From contig JAIBBZ010000001.1 of assembly GCA_019694435.1 (NCBI GenBank), positions 186,001 through 250,000 of the forward strand: a stretch of 64,000 nucleotides of DNA. The letters are read 5' to 3'. The notes beneath the pieces are model-generated. The model was not told the origin of the DNA, ran no database searches, and saw nothing but the letters and a program-made list of their open reading frames with translations. Origin of the DNA: Pirellulales bacterium. GTDB taxonomy: Bacteria > Planctomycetota > Planctomycetia > Pirellulales > JAEUIK01. Below are positions 38,272 through 47,536 of this stretch, piece by piece (the first letter of the stretch is position 1; each line of letters begins with the position of its first letter). The position numbers and the translations under genes were made by a program.

Positions 38272-39780
38272 TCACTTCGCCACCAGCTCATACACCACCC
38301 AGGCCGCGAAGCCGCCGTAGAACAGTATGCCCCAGGCGAGCCACAGGGCGCGCCACCACGGCGTTCGCAGGTCGGCGGGCAGCCGGCGGCGGTTCAGATA
38401 CAAGAGCGTCGCGCAATACAAGAACATCACCGCGCCGTTCAGACCTGAACTGAGTTTGAACATCGCAAACGCGCTCAGTTTCTCCTCGCCCACGAGCAGG
38501 ATCAGCGCGCCCATGGCGATCGTGCCCCACAGGAATAGGTAATACAGCCGGCTCTCGCTCCAGCGCGGCTGATCTTCGAGCCAGTTCACCTTGACGATGT
38601 CGGTCGAAATCCGGCTGGTCAGGTCGAGCACGCCAAACTCGGTGGTCAGCAAGGTCGCCAGGCCCATCAGCAAGAAGGCGAACTTCGGAATGCCGCCCCA
38701 CTGCGCGTCGACCGCCTGCGCCTCGGCCCAGACGAAAGCCAGATCGTCCTTGAACGCCGGCAGGCCCGGCTTCAGCGTCCCGTCCGGCTCGTAGAAAATG
38801 CTGTATGCCAGCAGCGTCAAGAGCGTCAGGCAGACAATGCACGTGACGAAGAAGCTCAAAAAGTGCTCGATGCACGTGGCCCTCCACCACTGGCGCCAAC
38901 GGGCCAGATTCTCGGGCGTGTGCGGAAAGTGATAACCGAATTCGGCGACCGGCTCCTCGCGCCCGGTGATGGGACTGGTGATGCGGCCGATATACCGGCC
39001 CATCCCGTAGCCCTTGTCCTTGATGTAGTTGCTCTGGCCGAGGTTCAACGTGCCGCCCGCGCCGGCAAAGGCGAGCGCCCCCAAGAGCAGCCCCGGATGA
39101 ATCTGCTCGTCGAACGGCGGCAGTTGCCCGACGCTCGTCAGTCCTGCGAGCATCGCGCCGACCGCGTCGGCGCGGACCATCGCCGCCGCCAGGATCACGA
39201 CGATCACCATGATCAACGAGACGAGGACCAACTGGATCTTCTCGACCGTCTCGTAGACGACCGGCCCGGCCGTCAGCACGAGCCCGCACAAGACCAGCCC
39301 CCCGATCGACAACCAGGTGAGCGCCGCTCCGCCCGGGGTGCCGGCCGTCTCGGGCCAGATCAGCCAGCAGACGATACTCGCTCCGCCCTTGGCCCAGGCC
39401 GGGATCATCCACGGCACGACGTTCAGAAACAAAAACGCCCCGGCCCAATGCCGGCTCTGCCGGCAAAACCCCGTGATCGCGCTTTCGCCCGTGGCCAGCG
39501 TCCAGCGCTCGATCTCGAGATTGACGAAGTACTGCGTGGTCACGCCCAGCACGCAGGCCCAGAAGAAAATGAACCCAGTCTTGTAGGTGATGTACGGCCA
39601 GAGAATCAGTTCGCCGCTGCCCAGCGCCAATCCGGCGAGCATCACGCTCGGCCCGATCATCGCCTTCAAGGGCACCGGGTCGGGCAGATCGCGCCAGCGC
39701 AAGGGGGGCAACTGCCCGCGCGGGATCACCGAGTCGGGTACCGTCTCGCCGGGATCAACGTCCGCTTCGCGCTCGATCAT
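38272..39780 (-). CDS. Nramp-family-like transporter lacking canonical metal motifs
   Basis: 502 residues with about eleven helices. The order and loop pattern resemble Nramp/MntH transporters. The first helix reads GPSVMLAGLALGSGE where canonical Nramp has DPGN, and the helix-six region reads AGAGGTLN instead of the M-P-H motif. Such variants are common in planctomycetes, and their substrate (metal or not) is unknown. The soluble insertion near residues 270-310 (YIGRITSPITGREEPVAEFGYHFPHTPENLARWRQW) is larger than usual. The ATG at 39780 is preferred over the longer open frame. Confidence 0.75.
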   Translation of the reverse strand: MIEREADVDPGETVPDSVIPRGQLPPLRWRDLPDPVPLKAMIGPSVMLAGLALGSGELILWPYITYKTGFIFFWACVLGVTTQYFVNLEIERWTLATGESAITGFCRQSRHWAGAFLFLNVVPWMIPAWAKGGASIVCWLIWPETAGTPGGAALTWLSIGGLVLCGLVLTAGPVVYETVEKIQLVLVSLIMVIVVILAAAMVRADAVGAMLAGLTSVGQLPPFDEQIHPGLLLGALAFAGAGGTLNLGQSNYIKDKGYGMGRYIGRITSPITGREEPVAEFGYHFPHTPENLARWRQWWRATCIEHFLSFFVTCIVCLTLLTLLAYSIFYEPDGTLKPGLPAFKDDLAFVWAEAQAVDAQWGGIPKFAFLLMGLATLLTTEFGVLDLTSRISTDIVKVNWLEDQPRWSESRLYYLFLWGTIAMGALILLVGEEKLSAFAMFKLSSGLNGAVMFLYCATLLYLNRRRLPADLRTPWWRALWLAWGILFYGGFAAWVVYELVAK

Positions 39781-39943
39781 CGGCCGCCTCTCCGCTGCTG
39801 CGGGCCGGCCGTTGGCGGCCGTACCCGGAAAAGGCCGCCAGTCTAACAACGCGCCGCGCGCTTGTCGCCGCCGCGCCGGTGCTAGGGTCGCCGGCGTACA
39901 GGGCTGGCTTCAGCCAGGCCAGTTCGCGCGCGACTGCATCGGT

Positions 39944-42205
39944 TTAGGCGTCGCCCGGCAACGGCTCCTCGGCGGCGGCGGGCGCCTTACCATAGCGGAT
40001 CTCACCCTTCTTCAGCTTGGTGCGCCATTTCTGCGCCGCCTGCTGCCTGCTCTTGGGCGACTGCTCGGGCTGGTAGTACATCGTCGCTCCGGTAATCTGG
40101 CCCAGATTCCAGATCGCCAACCGTCGCACGCACAAGTCGTCGCTTTCGAGCGCGTCGATCAGTTGTGCATCGGCGCCGGCCGTAAGCTGCTCGTTCGAAA
40201 ATCCCCACAGCAGCCGATACGACTGCTTGCCGGCCGCGCCGAACTGCCGGGCAAACGCCTCGGCCACGCGCTGCGTATCGGCAGGACTGCGGCAGGTGGC
40301 CGCGATCAACGACATCGCCAGCCCGTCCCAGAACGACTTGGCATCCTTGTCGGCGAGCAACCGCAGCGCCGCATCGAACTCGCTGATCTGGCACAAGCAA
40401 CGCGCCGCCAGCGCGCGAACTTCGATTTGCGGTCGGTCGGCCGCCTCTTTGAGGGCCAACACGATGTTGCTCTCGGCCACCAATTGCTCGCCGATCTCTT
40501 TCGCCGCCCGGCGATCAATCAGCGCCGAAGTCTCGCTCGAAATCCAAGTGGGCAGGCCCGTTGCCACGGGGCCCGACGGCAACGACGGCGTGACGATCAG
40601 CTTTGGCCCGACGAATTTCTGCGGCGCCTCGTTGCTGCCGGGCGTGGCCATTTCGACCTGGCCCGACACCGCATAGACACCGATCACGTCGAGCGGCCGC
40701 ACCTGCTCCGGATCGTCGCCCGGATTGTGAAACAGACCCAGATCGAGCGCTGCCACGCTCTCGTCGTTCGCCAACGTCAACAGCGCCTCGTGCTCGGCCA
40801 GCGTGATCCGCAGCCGCGAACCGGCATGCCCCGCGGCGAGAATCTTGACCTGTCCGTATTTCAACTGGATGCCAGGCACGCCCTCGGCGTCGGGCCCCGT
40901 GAGCGTGCAGTCGGTCGGCCCGACCAGTTCCAACAACACCCCGCTTTGCAGTTGCACGACTGGGCGAAAGACCGGCAATACGAGCAATTGCTCGTCGCTG
41001 CGAATCTCGTCGCCCGACGCCAGCCGCTGCCATCCCGGCGCGGCGCGGTCGAATCGCAGCAATACGGCTTCTTCCTTCATCAACCGCGCCACGCTCACCG
41101 GCGCCGCCGCGGGCCGCGCGCTGGGCTGCGGTTCGCCTTCGGCAGGCGTCTCGTCGGGCAGTTCGACCGGTGCGCCGGCGGGTGAAGCCGGGGCAGGCAC
41201 CTCCGCGGGCGGCGTCTCGGTCGGCAATGGCGGCTCGCCAGGAACGGTGTTCGCCGGCAACGGTGCGGCATCCGACCCATCGGTATTCGGCGCGGAGGGA
41301 GCGGCCGTGCCAGATTCGCCGGCGGGCTCGCTGCCCGTGGTGTCGCTGCCCGCTGCATCACTGGACGGCGCCGCGTCGCCCGCCGTTGTGCTGCCGGCAT
41401 CGGTCGCGCTCTCGGTCGAGCTGGAGGTCTCGGCCGCTTCAGACTTTGTTTGCGCGGAGGTGGCAGGCTTGTCTTTGGCTAGATCCTGCTTGTCCGGCCC
41501 CTCGGCGACCGTTAGCCCGCCGAGCAGGTCCGACAAAGATTGACCCGCCACGGCGAAATACAGCGCGCCGACGAGCGCCCCCAACAACACCGTTGCGGCC
41601 ACGAGCGGCCACCATTGCGACTGCCGCTCTTCGCGCAAATACTCGGGCACCTCGCGTTGCCGCCGCTGGGGCGTCGACAGCAGCGGCGCCGGCTCGGTTG
41701 TCGGCGGGGCAGCCTCTTCGTCGACCGCGACGATGGCCGGCGTTTCGCCGCGAGCGGCCGGCACGCTTTCGAGCGCCCCGGCCGCGACAGCCTCGGCTTG
41801 GTGAGCCTCGGGGGTCGTGACTCGTTCGACCAGCTCGTAGATTTGCTGCCGCATGCCGGGTTCAACTTCGGCCTGTTCGCGTAGCACCAAGGCCAGGATT
41901 TGATGACTGCCGGCCACCTCGGCCAGATGTACGTCGGATTCGAGGCAGGCCCGTTCGAAGTCGGCCACCTTGGCTGCCGACATCATGTTGTCGAGATACT
42001 CGGCCACGTTGTTGGCGTCGCCGGCCAGACCGCGCTCGCTGACTTTCGGCGCCCCGATCCGCAACCGTCGCACCACGTCGCGCACTCGGTGCAGGATCGA
42101 CGCCGCCTGTTCGTTCTGGTCGAGCTTCTCGCGAATCGCGGCCGCATCGGCCGGCTCGAGCATTTCGTCCATATAGGCCAACAGCGTGCGCAAAGTCAGG
42201 CGCAT
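39944..42205 (-). CDS. Membrane-anchored anti-sigma-like protein with FecR-like region
   Basis: About 753 residues. The N-terminus (LTLRTLLAYMDEMLEPADAAAIREKL) resembles zinc-free anti-sigma domains common in planctomycetes. One transmembrane helix lies near residues 205-225. Next is a long Ala/Thr/Ser/Pro-rich disordered linker (to about 375), a beta-rich segment like FecR near 390-520, and alpha-helical repeats to the end (about 560-740). No sigma factor gene adjoins. A role in envelope sensing is inferred from architecture only. The ATG at 42214 is an alternative. Confidence 0.65.
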   Translation of the reverse strand: MRLTLRTLLAYMDEMLEPADAAAIREKLDQNEQAASILHRVRDVVRRLRIGAPKVSERGLAGDANNVAEYLDNMMSAAKVADFERACLESDVHLAEVAGSHQILALVLREQAEVEPGMRQQIYELVERVTTPEAHQAEAVAAGALESVPAARGETPAIVAVDEEAAPPTTEPAPLLSTPQRRQREVPEYLREERQSQWWPLVAATVLLGALVGALYFAVAGQSLSDLLGGLTVAEGPDKQDLAKDKPATSAQTKSEAAETSSSTESATDAGSTTAGDAAPSSDAAGSDTTGSEPAGESGTAAPSAPNTDGSDAAPLPANTVPGEPPLPTETPPAEVPAPASPAGAPVELPDETPAEGEPQPSARPAAAPVSVARLMKEEAVLLRFDRAAPGWQRLASGDEIRSDEQLLVLPVFRPVVQLQSGVLLELVGPTDCTLTGPDAEGVPGIQLKYGQVKILAAGHAGSRLRITLAEHEALLTLANDESVAALDLGLFHNPGDDPEQVRPLDVIGVYAVSGQVEMATPGSNEAPQKFVGPKLIVTPSLPSGPVATGLPTWISSETSALIDRRAAKEIGEQLVAESNIVLALKEAADRPQIEVRALAARCLCQISEFDAALRLLADKDAKSFWDGLAMSLIAATCRSPADTQRVAEAFARQFGAAGKQSYRLLWGFSNEQLTAGADAQLIDALESDDLCVRRLAIWNLGQITGATMYYQPEQSPKSRQQAAQKWRTKLKKGEIRYGKAPAAAEEPLPGDA

Positions 42206-42383
42206 GGTTCGCAATCGCTTTTGGGCAAAGAGGGCCAGCCGGAGGGCTTTCGCTTCCCCCTTTGGGAAGCCGGCCGCCGCTGCGGAATCTCTACCCCTAT
42301 TAGTGGCGCGCGGTGGCTTGCGCCGTAGAAGTTTTCCTCGCCCGGCGCGTGGCGTGCCCGCTAAGCGGCGAACGTCGAACGAC

Positions 42384-42710
42384 TTAACGTTCGGTGGGCG
42401 AACCTGTCGCAGCCTCCGAGCCGACAGACTGGGGCCGTTGCGGCAAGCCGATCAGGGCCAGCATCGATGCCAGCAGCACCAGCATCGCCACCAGGCCCGG
42501 GTGCAAGTTCGGCTGATAGAACTCGACCGGCGGCTTCCAGGCTTCGATCGGCTCCCAGCCCTGCTCGGTGCGGCGCCATTCGACGCGCTCGACGGACTGC
42601 TTGCCGGCTTGCGCACGGCGCGGCTCGACCGAGCTGGGTACCTCGCTGGCGATCCAGCCCCCCAGGGTCAGCAGAAACAGCAGCCAGCCAATGGAACGCA
42701 CGCACGGCAC
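42384..42710 (-). CDS. Small two-helix membrane protein, unknown
   Basis: About 108 residues from a GTG at 42710 (another GTG at 42701). One hydrophobic helix near the N-terminus (SIGWLLFLLTLGGWIASEV), a polar loop with RVEWRRTEQGWEPIEAW, and a second helix near the C-terminus (LVAMLVLLASMLALIGL). No known family recognised. The frame is open to 42968, but the extra residues look like non-coding translation. It may be part of one transcript with the anti-sigma-like gene downstream. Confidence 0.5.
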   Translation of the reverse strand: MPCVRSIGWLLFLLTLGGWIASEVPSSVEPRRAQAGKQSVERVEWRRTEQGWEPIEAWKPPVEFYQPNLHPGLVAMLVLLASMLALIGLPQRPQSVGSEAATGSPTER

Positions 42711-43133
42711 CCGCGAGAGGAGACGGCGATCGTGCACTCGCCGCGTGCCCAATTCGACAAGTCGGGGAACAATCCCCGGGGCACGGCACGTCGCGCCGTG
42801 ATCATGCGAAACGCAAACCCAAGGCCTGTTCCTTAGCGGCGCCCGCGTCTTGCGGCGCAACTTGAAGTGGCCCAGCGGCCTACGAAGGAAAGGGGCGCCC
42901 GGTCGCGGAGTTGCCCATGTTGCTTTTCGTCTACAAGGCGGCCGTCGGACGTCGCCGGACGTCAACACGCAGGTCTTCCGTCAGGATTACACGCGTCACA
43001 ATTGCCCACGGAAATAGCTGAAATAGCGCGTGGCATTCGTTTGCCGACGTTCCGGGGCTGGCCTAGGGTTTCTTTGCCCGGCGGCCCACGCGCGGTGCCC
43101 GGCAACCGGTGCTTTTTTTGCGGAGAATCCGCC
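42711..43133. other. Intergenic region upstream of the HDOD gene
   Basis: 423 bases. A 34-codon plus-strand frame beginning with ATG 42918 after a GGAG is visible, but nothing in it resembles a known protein. The region likely contains divergent promoters for the small membrane protein and the HDOD gene; none is certain. Confidence 0.35.
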
Positions 43134-44060
43134 ATGAGTCAGGCAACCCCGACGCCTCCCCGCAGTATCGACCATTTGATCGCCGACGGCGGCCTACCGG
43201 CCTTGCCGCAAAGCGCGATCCAGATCTTGTCGCTGTCGCAGAACCCCGCCAACGGCCCTGCCGAATATGCCCTGCCGATCGAGGCCGACGCCGGCCTGGC
43301 GAGCCAGGTGCTGCGGTTCGTGAATTCGTCCTACTTCGGTTTTTCGCGCGAGATCGCCAGCGTCAAGCTCGCCATCTCGCTCGTCGGCGTGCGGACGATG
43401 AAGAACTTCGTCCTCTGGAGCGCCGTGTTCAGCCTGATGCCGAATCCCAAGTGCGGCCCGTTCGACCTGAAGCTCCTCTGGCAGGACTCGTTCCGCCGTG
43501 GGCTGCTGGCCCGAGCCGTTGCCCGGCTGCTCAAGTGCGAACAGCCCGAGGAGTGCTTCGCCGCCGGCCTGCTGCAGGACATGGCGATCCCACTGCTGGC
43601 CCGCGAATTTCCGGCTGAGTATGCCGGCTTGCTGAACTCCCGCCAGGGCGGCCAGTTGCGGCTCTCGGCCTTGGAGCGTGAGAATTTCGGCTGGACGCAT
43701 GCCGAAGTCGCCGGCCGCATCGCCCAGCGTTGGAACCTGCCCGAGTCGCTGACGAATCTGCTCCGCCAGCACCTTTCGCTCGACGCATTGCTCGCCCAGC
43801 CCGAGGCTCCGCGCGGCGCGGCCGCGGTGGCGCTTAGCGCCTTGCTGCCTCCGGCGATTGACGAGCAATGGCACGAATGGCCGGCCTTCGAGATCGGATA
43901 TCGCCGGCTCTGCCCGACCGGCCCCAGCGCCGCGGCGCTGCTGGCACAGGTCGACGCCGAGTTTGCCGAGTTCGCGCCGATTCTCAAACTCCCGATGCCC
44001 GCGCAGACTCTCGCGCAGCGCATCGCCTCCGTCAGTCCGACCCCCGCGACGGTCGCCTGA
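43134..44060 (+). CDS. HDOD-domain protein
   Basis: 308 residues. HDOD signature: LPALPQSAIQILSLSQNPANG, then DAGLASQVLRFVNSSYFGF and KLAISLVGVRTMKNFVLWSAV. HDOD domains are catalytically inactive relatives of HD phosphohydrolases that act in signalling. GGAGA with a seven-base gap precedes the ATG. No adjacent chemotaxis or cyclic-di-GMP gene. A stem-loop follows at about 44124. Confidence 0.85.
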   Translation: MSQATPTPPRSIDHLIADGGLPALPQSAIQILSLSQNPANGPAEYALPIEADAGLASQVLRFVNSSYFGFSREIASVKLAISLVGVRTMKNFVLWSAVFSLMPNPKCGPFDLKLLWQDSFRRGLLARAVARLLKCEQPEECFAAGLLQDMAIPLLAREFPAEYAGLLNSRQGGQLRLSALERENFGWTHAEVAGRIAQRWNLPESLTNLLRQHLSLDALLAQPEAPRGAAAVALSALLPPAIDEQWHEWPAFEIGYRRLCPTGPSAAALLAQVDAEFAEFAPILKLPMPAQTLAQRIASVSPTPATVA

Positions 44061-44123
44061 ACGGCCGGCGCGGCAATCTAGCGGCCGGTCGATGCTGCGA
44101 ATGCCCGCTGCTGCGCGGCGTTT

Positions 44124-44153
44124 GCTTGGCAAATTGGAACTGTTTTGCCAAGC
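44124..44153 (+). terminator. Stem-loop after the HDOD gene
   Basis: GCTTGGCAAA pairs perfectly with TTTGCCAAGC across a ten-base loop, 64 bases after the HDOD stop. It is followed only by TTAG, so termination is plausible but not classic. Confidence 0.45.
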
Positions 44154-44343
44154 TTAGTGCCGACAGCACCACGATTTAGCACAAGTTTGTCGGGCACCGA
44201 TCTGGAATCGAGCAGCCACGGGCGAATAGAATACTAGTGGAGTAGGTGCCAAGCCCGCTGGATCGAGGCTTCCTCTCTTCACTCCCCGGATTGGCGGACG
44301 ATCCGCGACCCGGGCGCGATAGCAGCGCGGGAGTTTGGACGCG

Positions 44344-44856
44344 GTGGCCAGCAACGATCGCATCCGCACGGCACGCACGATTCGCGCGGCCGAGGGCTAC
44401 CTGGAGCTGAACCTGCCCCAGTACGCTCTCGAAACGCTCGATCGTTTGCCGCGCGGCCACATGCCCAGCCGTGCTTTGTATCTCAAGGGCGAGGCTCTAC
44501 GCAGCCTGCAGCGCTTCGACGCGGCCATCGAGCCCTTGCTTCAGGCAGCCGAGTTGGACCCCGAAGATGTTCGCGTCTGGCTGGCCTTGGGGTGGTGCTA
44601 CAAGCGCACCTCTCGGCTCGATCAGGCCATCGACGCCCTCGAACACGCCTTGGCGGCCGACTCCAGCGAGGCGGTCGTTCCCTACAACCTGGCCTGCTAC
44701 TGGAGCCTGGCCGGCAACAAGCAGCGGGCGCTCGAATACCTCTCGACGGCCCTGGCCCTGAACGGCGACTTCCGCGATCTGGTAGGCGAAGAGTCCGACT
44801 TCGATACGCTGCGCGACGACCCCGACTTTCAAGCGCTCGTCAGCGTCATCGTCTGA
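44344..44856 (+). CDS. Tetratricopeptide-repeat protein
   Basis: About 170 residues, GTG start with GGGAG ten bases upstream (a TTG at 44335 is too close to it). Four to five TPR units, for instance LYLKGEALRSLQRFDAAIEPLLQAAELDPEDVRVWLALGWCYKRTSRLDQ. Cytoplasmic, no signal peptide. Likely an adaptor; partner unknown. It is followed by a perfect 15-bp terminator stem. Confidence 0.75.
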   Translation: MASNDRIRTARTIRAAEGYLELNLPQYALETLDRLPRGHMPSRALYLKGEALRSLQRFDAAIEPLLQAAELDPEDVRVWLALGWCYKRTSRLDQAIDALEHALAADSSEAVVPYNLACYWSLAGNKQRALEYLSTALALNGDFRDLVGEESDFDTLRDDPDFQALVSVIV

Positions 44857-44951
44857 GTCATCGTCATCCTGGCCATGCTGACGCCGCTCGGCGAGCACGG
44901 TCGGCATGAACGCCCCGAGCCAGGCGGCCCCCGGACACACGCATCAACACC

Positions 44952-44990
44952 AACGGCTCAGGATGCTGGCATCCTGAGCCGTTTTCGTTT
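44952..44990 (+). terminator. Strong intrinsic terminator
   Basis: AACGGCTCAGGATGC and GCATCCTGAGCCGTT form a perfect 15-bp stem, and the run continues TTTTCGTTT on the plus strand. It ends the TPR gene transcript. It also lies downstream of the converging BBP7 gene and could serve it less well. Confidence 0.88.
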
Positions 44991-45046
44991 CAAGCGTCGG
45001 GCACCTGCTGCGCCGCGATATGGCCCGCGGTGCGGGGCGAGCCGCT

Positions 45047-46369
45047 CTAGTAGTTGAACATCATCCCGAAGAACGCCCCGTGCAGGAACAATCCACCGTT
45101 GGTGTTCACGTCGAGGATTTCGTCGGTGAAGTGCACGTTGCCTTCGATCTGGTCGTCGGCCAGGCCGATGCCGCTGATGCCCAATACGCGGTAGCCCCCG
45201 AACACCGAGCACCAAGGCGTCAGGGCATAGTTCAACCCGGCGTCCAATTCACCTAGCACGGCCACTTGCCCGTCGGTGCTCTTCAGGTCGAGCGCCGTGA
45301 GCCCGTCGCCGCGATAGATGAGCGTGTGCTGCTCGACGACGTTGCCGAGGATGCCGACTTTCGGCGACAGGAACACGCCCAGACGCTCGGTCGCCGCCCA
45401 CAAGGCCCGCGCCCCCACCTGGCCGCCGAACAGGTCGTTTTGAGCACCGAAGTTCATCCAGGCCTCGTCGAGACCGCCGTTGCCGCCAAACGTACCGCCC
45501 GGCCGTAGCGAGCCGTAGCGGAGCGTCTCGTCGAAATGGAAGTAGCGAAAACCACCCAGCAGCCCCAGGGCCAGCCGGTTTTGGCCGCCCGGGGCGGTGA
45601 CCCAGTACAGGCCGTTCGCTTCCGCGTTGTAGATGTCCGAGTCACGATGCAGCCGCTGAGCCTGGGCGCCGTCGAACCAGAAATCCAGCGTGTTGCCGCC
45701 GAGCATCAGGTTCGGACCGCCGCTGGGGTTATCCAGGCCGATCGTCGTGTTGAGGAACTGGCCCGGCAGAATCGTGTCGATGCAGCTCTCGCCGCTGTCG
45801 ACCGCCCAGAAGGTGCCTTCGACGGCGCCGTTACCGCAGCAGCCGACGCGACGGCCCAACGTCACCTGGCCGCCCCAGTTGTCGCCGAACAATGCCGGAT
45901 CGTCCGAGCGCATGATGCACACGCCCGGCGTGGTCGACTCGAAGTTGAAATGGAACGGATCGGACTGGGCGCGGAACAACACCAGGCCCGCCGCGCCGCC
46001 ATACCAGGGCGACCGGCAATCGGTCGGGCAGCAGCCCGTGTTGCATGCGCCGCTCGCGCAACCCGTTTGCGCCGGCATGGCTGTCGGGGTGTCTTGCCCC
46101 GTCGCCATCGGATCTTGATAGGCCAGTGGAAGCGCCGGAACGCCGGCGGCCGGGTTATAACCGGCAGCGCTGTAGTTCGGCGCGGCCATCACCGGCGACG
46201 CGGTCGGCATCGCGCCCGAGTAAGCGTTATACGGGTAGTAGCCCGCGCTGACCGGCGCGGCCGGGACATAGGCGGGGACGGGCAAGAGCGACGGTCCTTG
46301 GGCAAGTACCGTCGAGACGCCGCTCGCCAAACCGAGCGCAAGCGCCAACCTGAAACAGGTGGTCTTCAT
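45047..46369 (-). CDS. BBP7-type outer-membrane beta-barrel protein
   Basis: 440 residues from ATG 46369, signal peptide ending VLAQ. A Pro/Tyr/Ala-rich linker and a cysteine-rich patch (CASGACNTGCCPTDC, about residues 103-117) precede the barrel, which begins WYGGAAGLVLFRA and ends in the aromatic FFGMMFNY typical of BamA-inserted proteins. Matches the planctomycete BBP7 family. Surface exposure is likely, function unknown. The cysteine patch may cross-link it to other envelope proteins. Confidence 0.85.
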   Translation of the reverse strand: MKTTCFRLALALGLASGVSTVLAQGPSLLPVPAYVPAAPVSAGYYPYNAYSGAMPTASPVMAAPNYSAAGYNPAAGVPALPLAYQDPMATGQDTPTAMPAQTGCASGACNTGCCPTDCRSPWYGGAAGLVLFRAQSDPFHFNFESTTPGVCIMRSDDPALFGDNWGGQVTLGRRVGCCGNGAVEGTFWAVDSGESCIDTILPGQFLNTTIGLDNPSGGPNLMLGGNTLDFWFDGAQAQRLHRDSDIYNAEANGLYWVTAPGGQNRLALGLLGGFRYFHFDETLRYGSLRPGGTFGGNGGLDEAWMNFGAQNDLFGGQVGARALWAATERLGVFLSPKVGILGNVVEQHTLIYRGDGLTALDLKSTDGQVAVLGELDAGLNYALTPWCSVFGGYRVLGISGIGLADDQIEGNVHFTDEILDVNTNGGLFLHGAFFGMMFNY

Positions 46370-46669
46370 CGATGTGCACTTTCCGTTGTGCCAGCGCCAG
46401 GCCAGGTGCTCCGCCACTTGGTCCCGACGTGCTCCTTAACGCAGCCACGAATCCCCGTGTGCCGCGGCACCCAACAGGGCGATCCCTGCCCCGCAACTTC
46501 GGGTGCACATCCAAGAGCATCGGGAAGCGAACAGGATGAACTGCGCCGGATTCGGCCCCCGCGTCGAGGAGAATGCCGCGGTGCGCTCGGCACGACCGCT
46601 ACTGGGGGCAAGAATTGCCCAGAAAGCACAACCGCCACGCCGGCAAAGGATGGTCGCAGAAGGCAGGCA

Positions 46670-47536
46670 TCAGCCCGCCTTCGAGGTCGTCCACGCTAGC
46701 ACCTGGGCCTCGGAGCCGCCCGCAGCGTGCTGCTGGTCGGGCATGGCCCCCAGCCGGGTCAACACCTCTCGGGCCAGTTGGCGATAGTCCTCGGCGCCGT
46801 GCGAGCTGGGGGCATAGCTCAAGATCGATTGCCCGAAGCTCGGCGCCTCGGCCAGCCGAATGTTGCGGCGGATCCGCGTCTGATAGGCCTGCGCATGGTC
46901 CCAGGGCGTGCGCCGGCCGCGCGATTGGCCAAAGAACTGTTCGACGTCGCGGCTGACCTCGGCCGCCAGCCGCGTACCCGATTCGTACATGCACAAGATC
47001 ACGCCGTTGAGCCGCAAGCTCGGATTCAATCGCTGCGACACCAGGTCAATCGTTTCCAGCAACTTGCTCAACCCGTGCAGCGCGAGGAAGTGCGGCTGCA
47101 AGGGAATGAACACCTCGTCGACCGCGGCCAGCGCGTTGAGCGTGAGAATCCCCAGCGACGGGGGGCAATCGACCAGCACAAAATCGAACCGGTCTTCGAC
47201 GCGGCGCAACTGCTCGCGCAAGATCACCTCGCGCCCGACCACGCCGGCCAGCTCGACCTCGACAGCCGCCAGGTCGATGTGCGCGCCGGCCACCCAGAGA
47301 TTGTCGCTCACGCTCCGGGTCACCGCCTCGAGCGTCGTCTGCCCGACGAACACGTCGTACATCGAGAGATCGTTGCGCTCGGGGCTTTGCCCCAGGTGCA
47401 ACGAGGCGTGCGATTGCGGATCGAGATCGATGAGGCAAATCCGCTGGCCGGTCTCGGCCAGCGCGGCGCTCAAATTGACCGCGGTCGTAGTTTTACCCAC
47501 GCCGCCTTTTTGATTCAAAATCGCGATCTTTCGCAT
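46670..47536 (-). CDS. Orphan ParA-family ATPase
   Basis: 288 residues with deviant Walker A KGGVGKTT at residues 10-17 (ILNQKGGVGKTTTAVNLSAAL), switch I region DLDPQSHASL, and Walker B FVLVDCPPSLGILT. ParA/Soj ATPases position DNA or protein complexes on the nucleoid. No parB or parS-like site is seen nearby, so the partner is unknown. The ATG at 47536 has AGGGA upstream; the longer frame is rejected. Divergent from nagB across a region that holds the structured repeat element. Confidence 0.87.
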   Translation of the reverse strand: MRKIAILNQKGGVGKTTTAVNLSAALAETGQRICLIDLDPQSHASLHLGQSPERNDLSMYDVFVGQTTLEAVTRSVSDNLWVAGAHIDLAAVEVELAGVVGREVILREQLRRVEDRFDFVLVDCPPSLGILTLNALAAVDEVFIPLQPHFLALHGLSKLLETIDLVSQRLNPSLRLNGVILCMYESGTRLAAEVSRDVEQFFGQSRGRRTPWDHAQAYQTRIRRNIRLAEAPSFGQSILSYAPSSHGAEDYRQLAREVLTRLGAMPDQQHAAGGSEAQVLAWTTSKAG

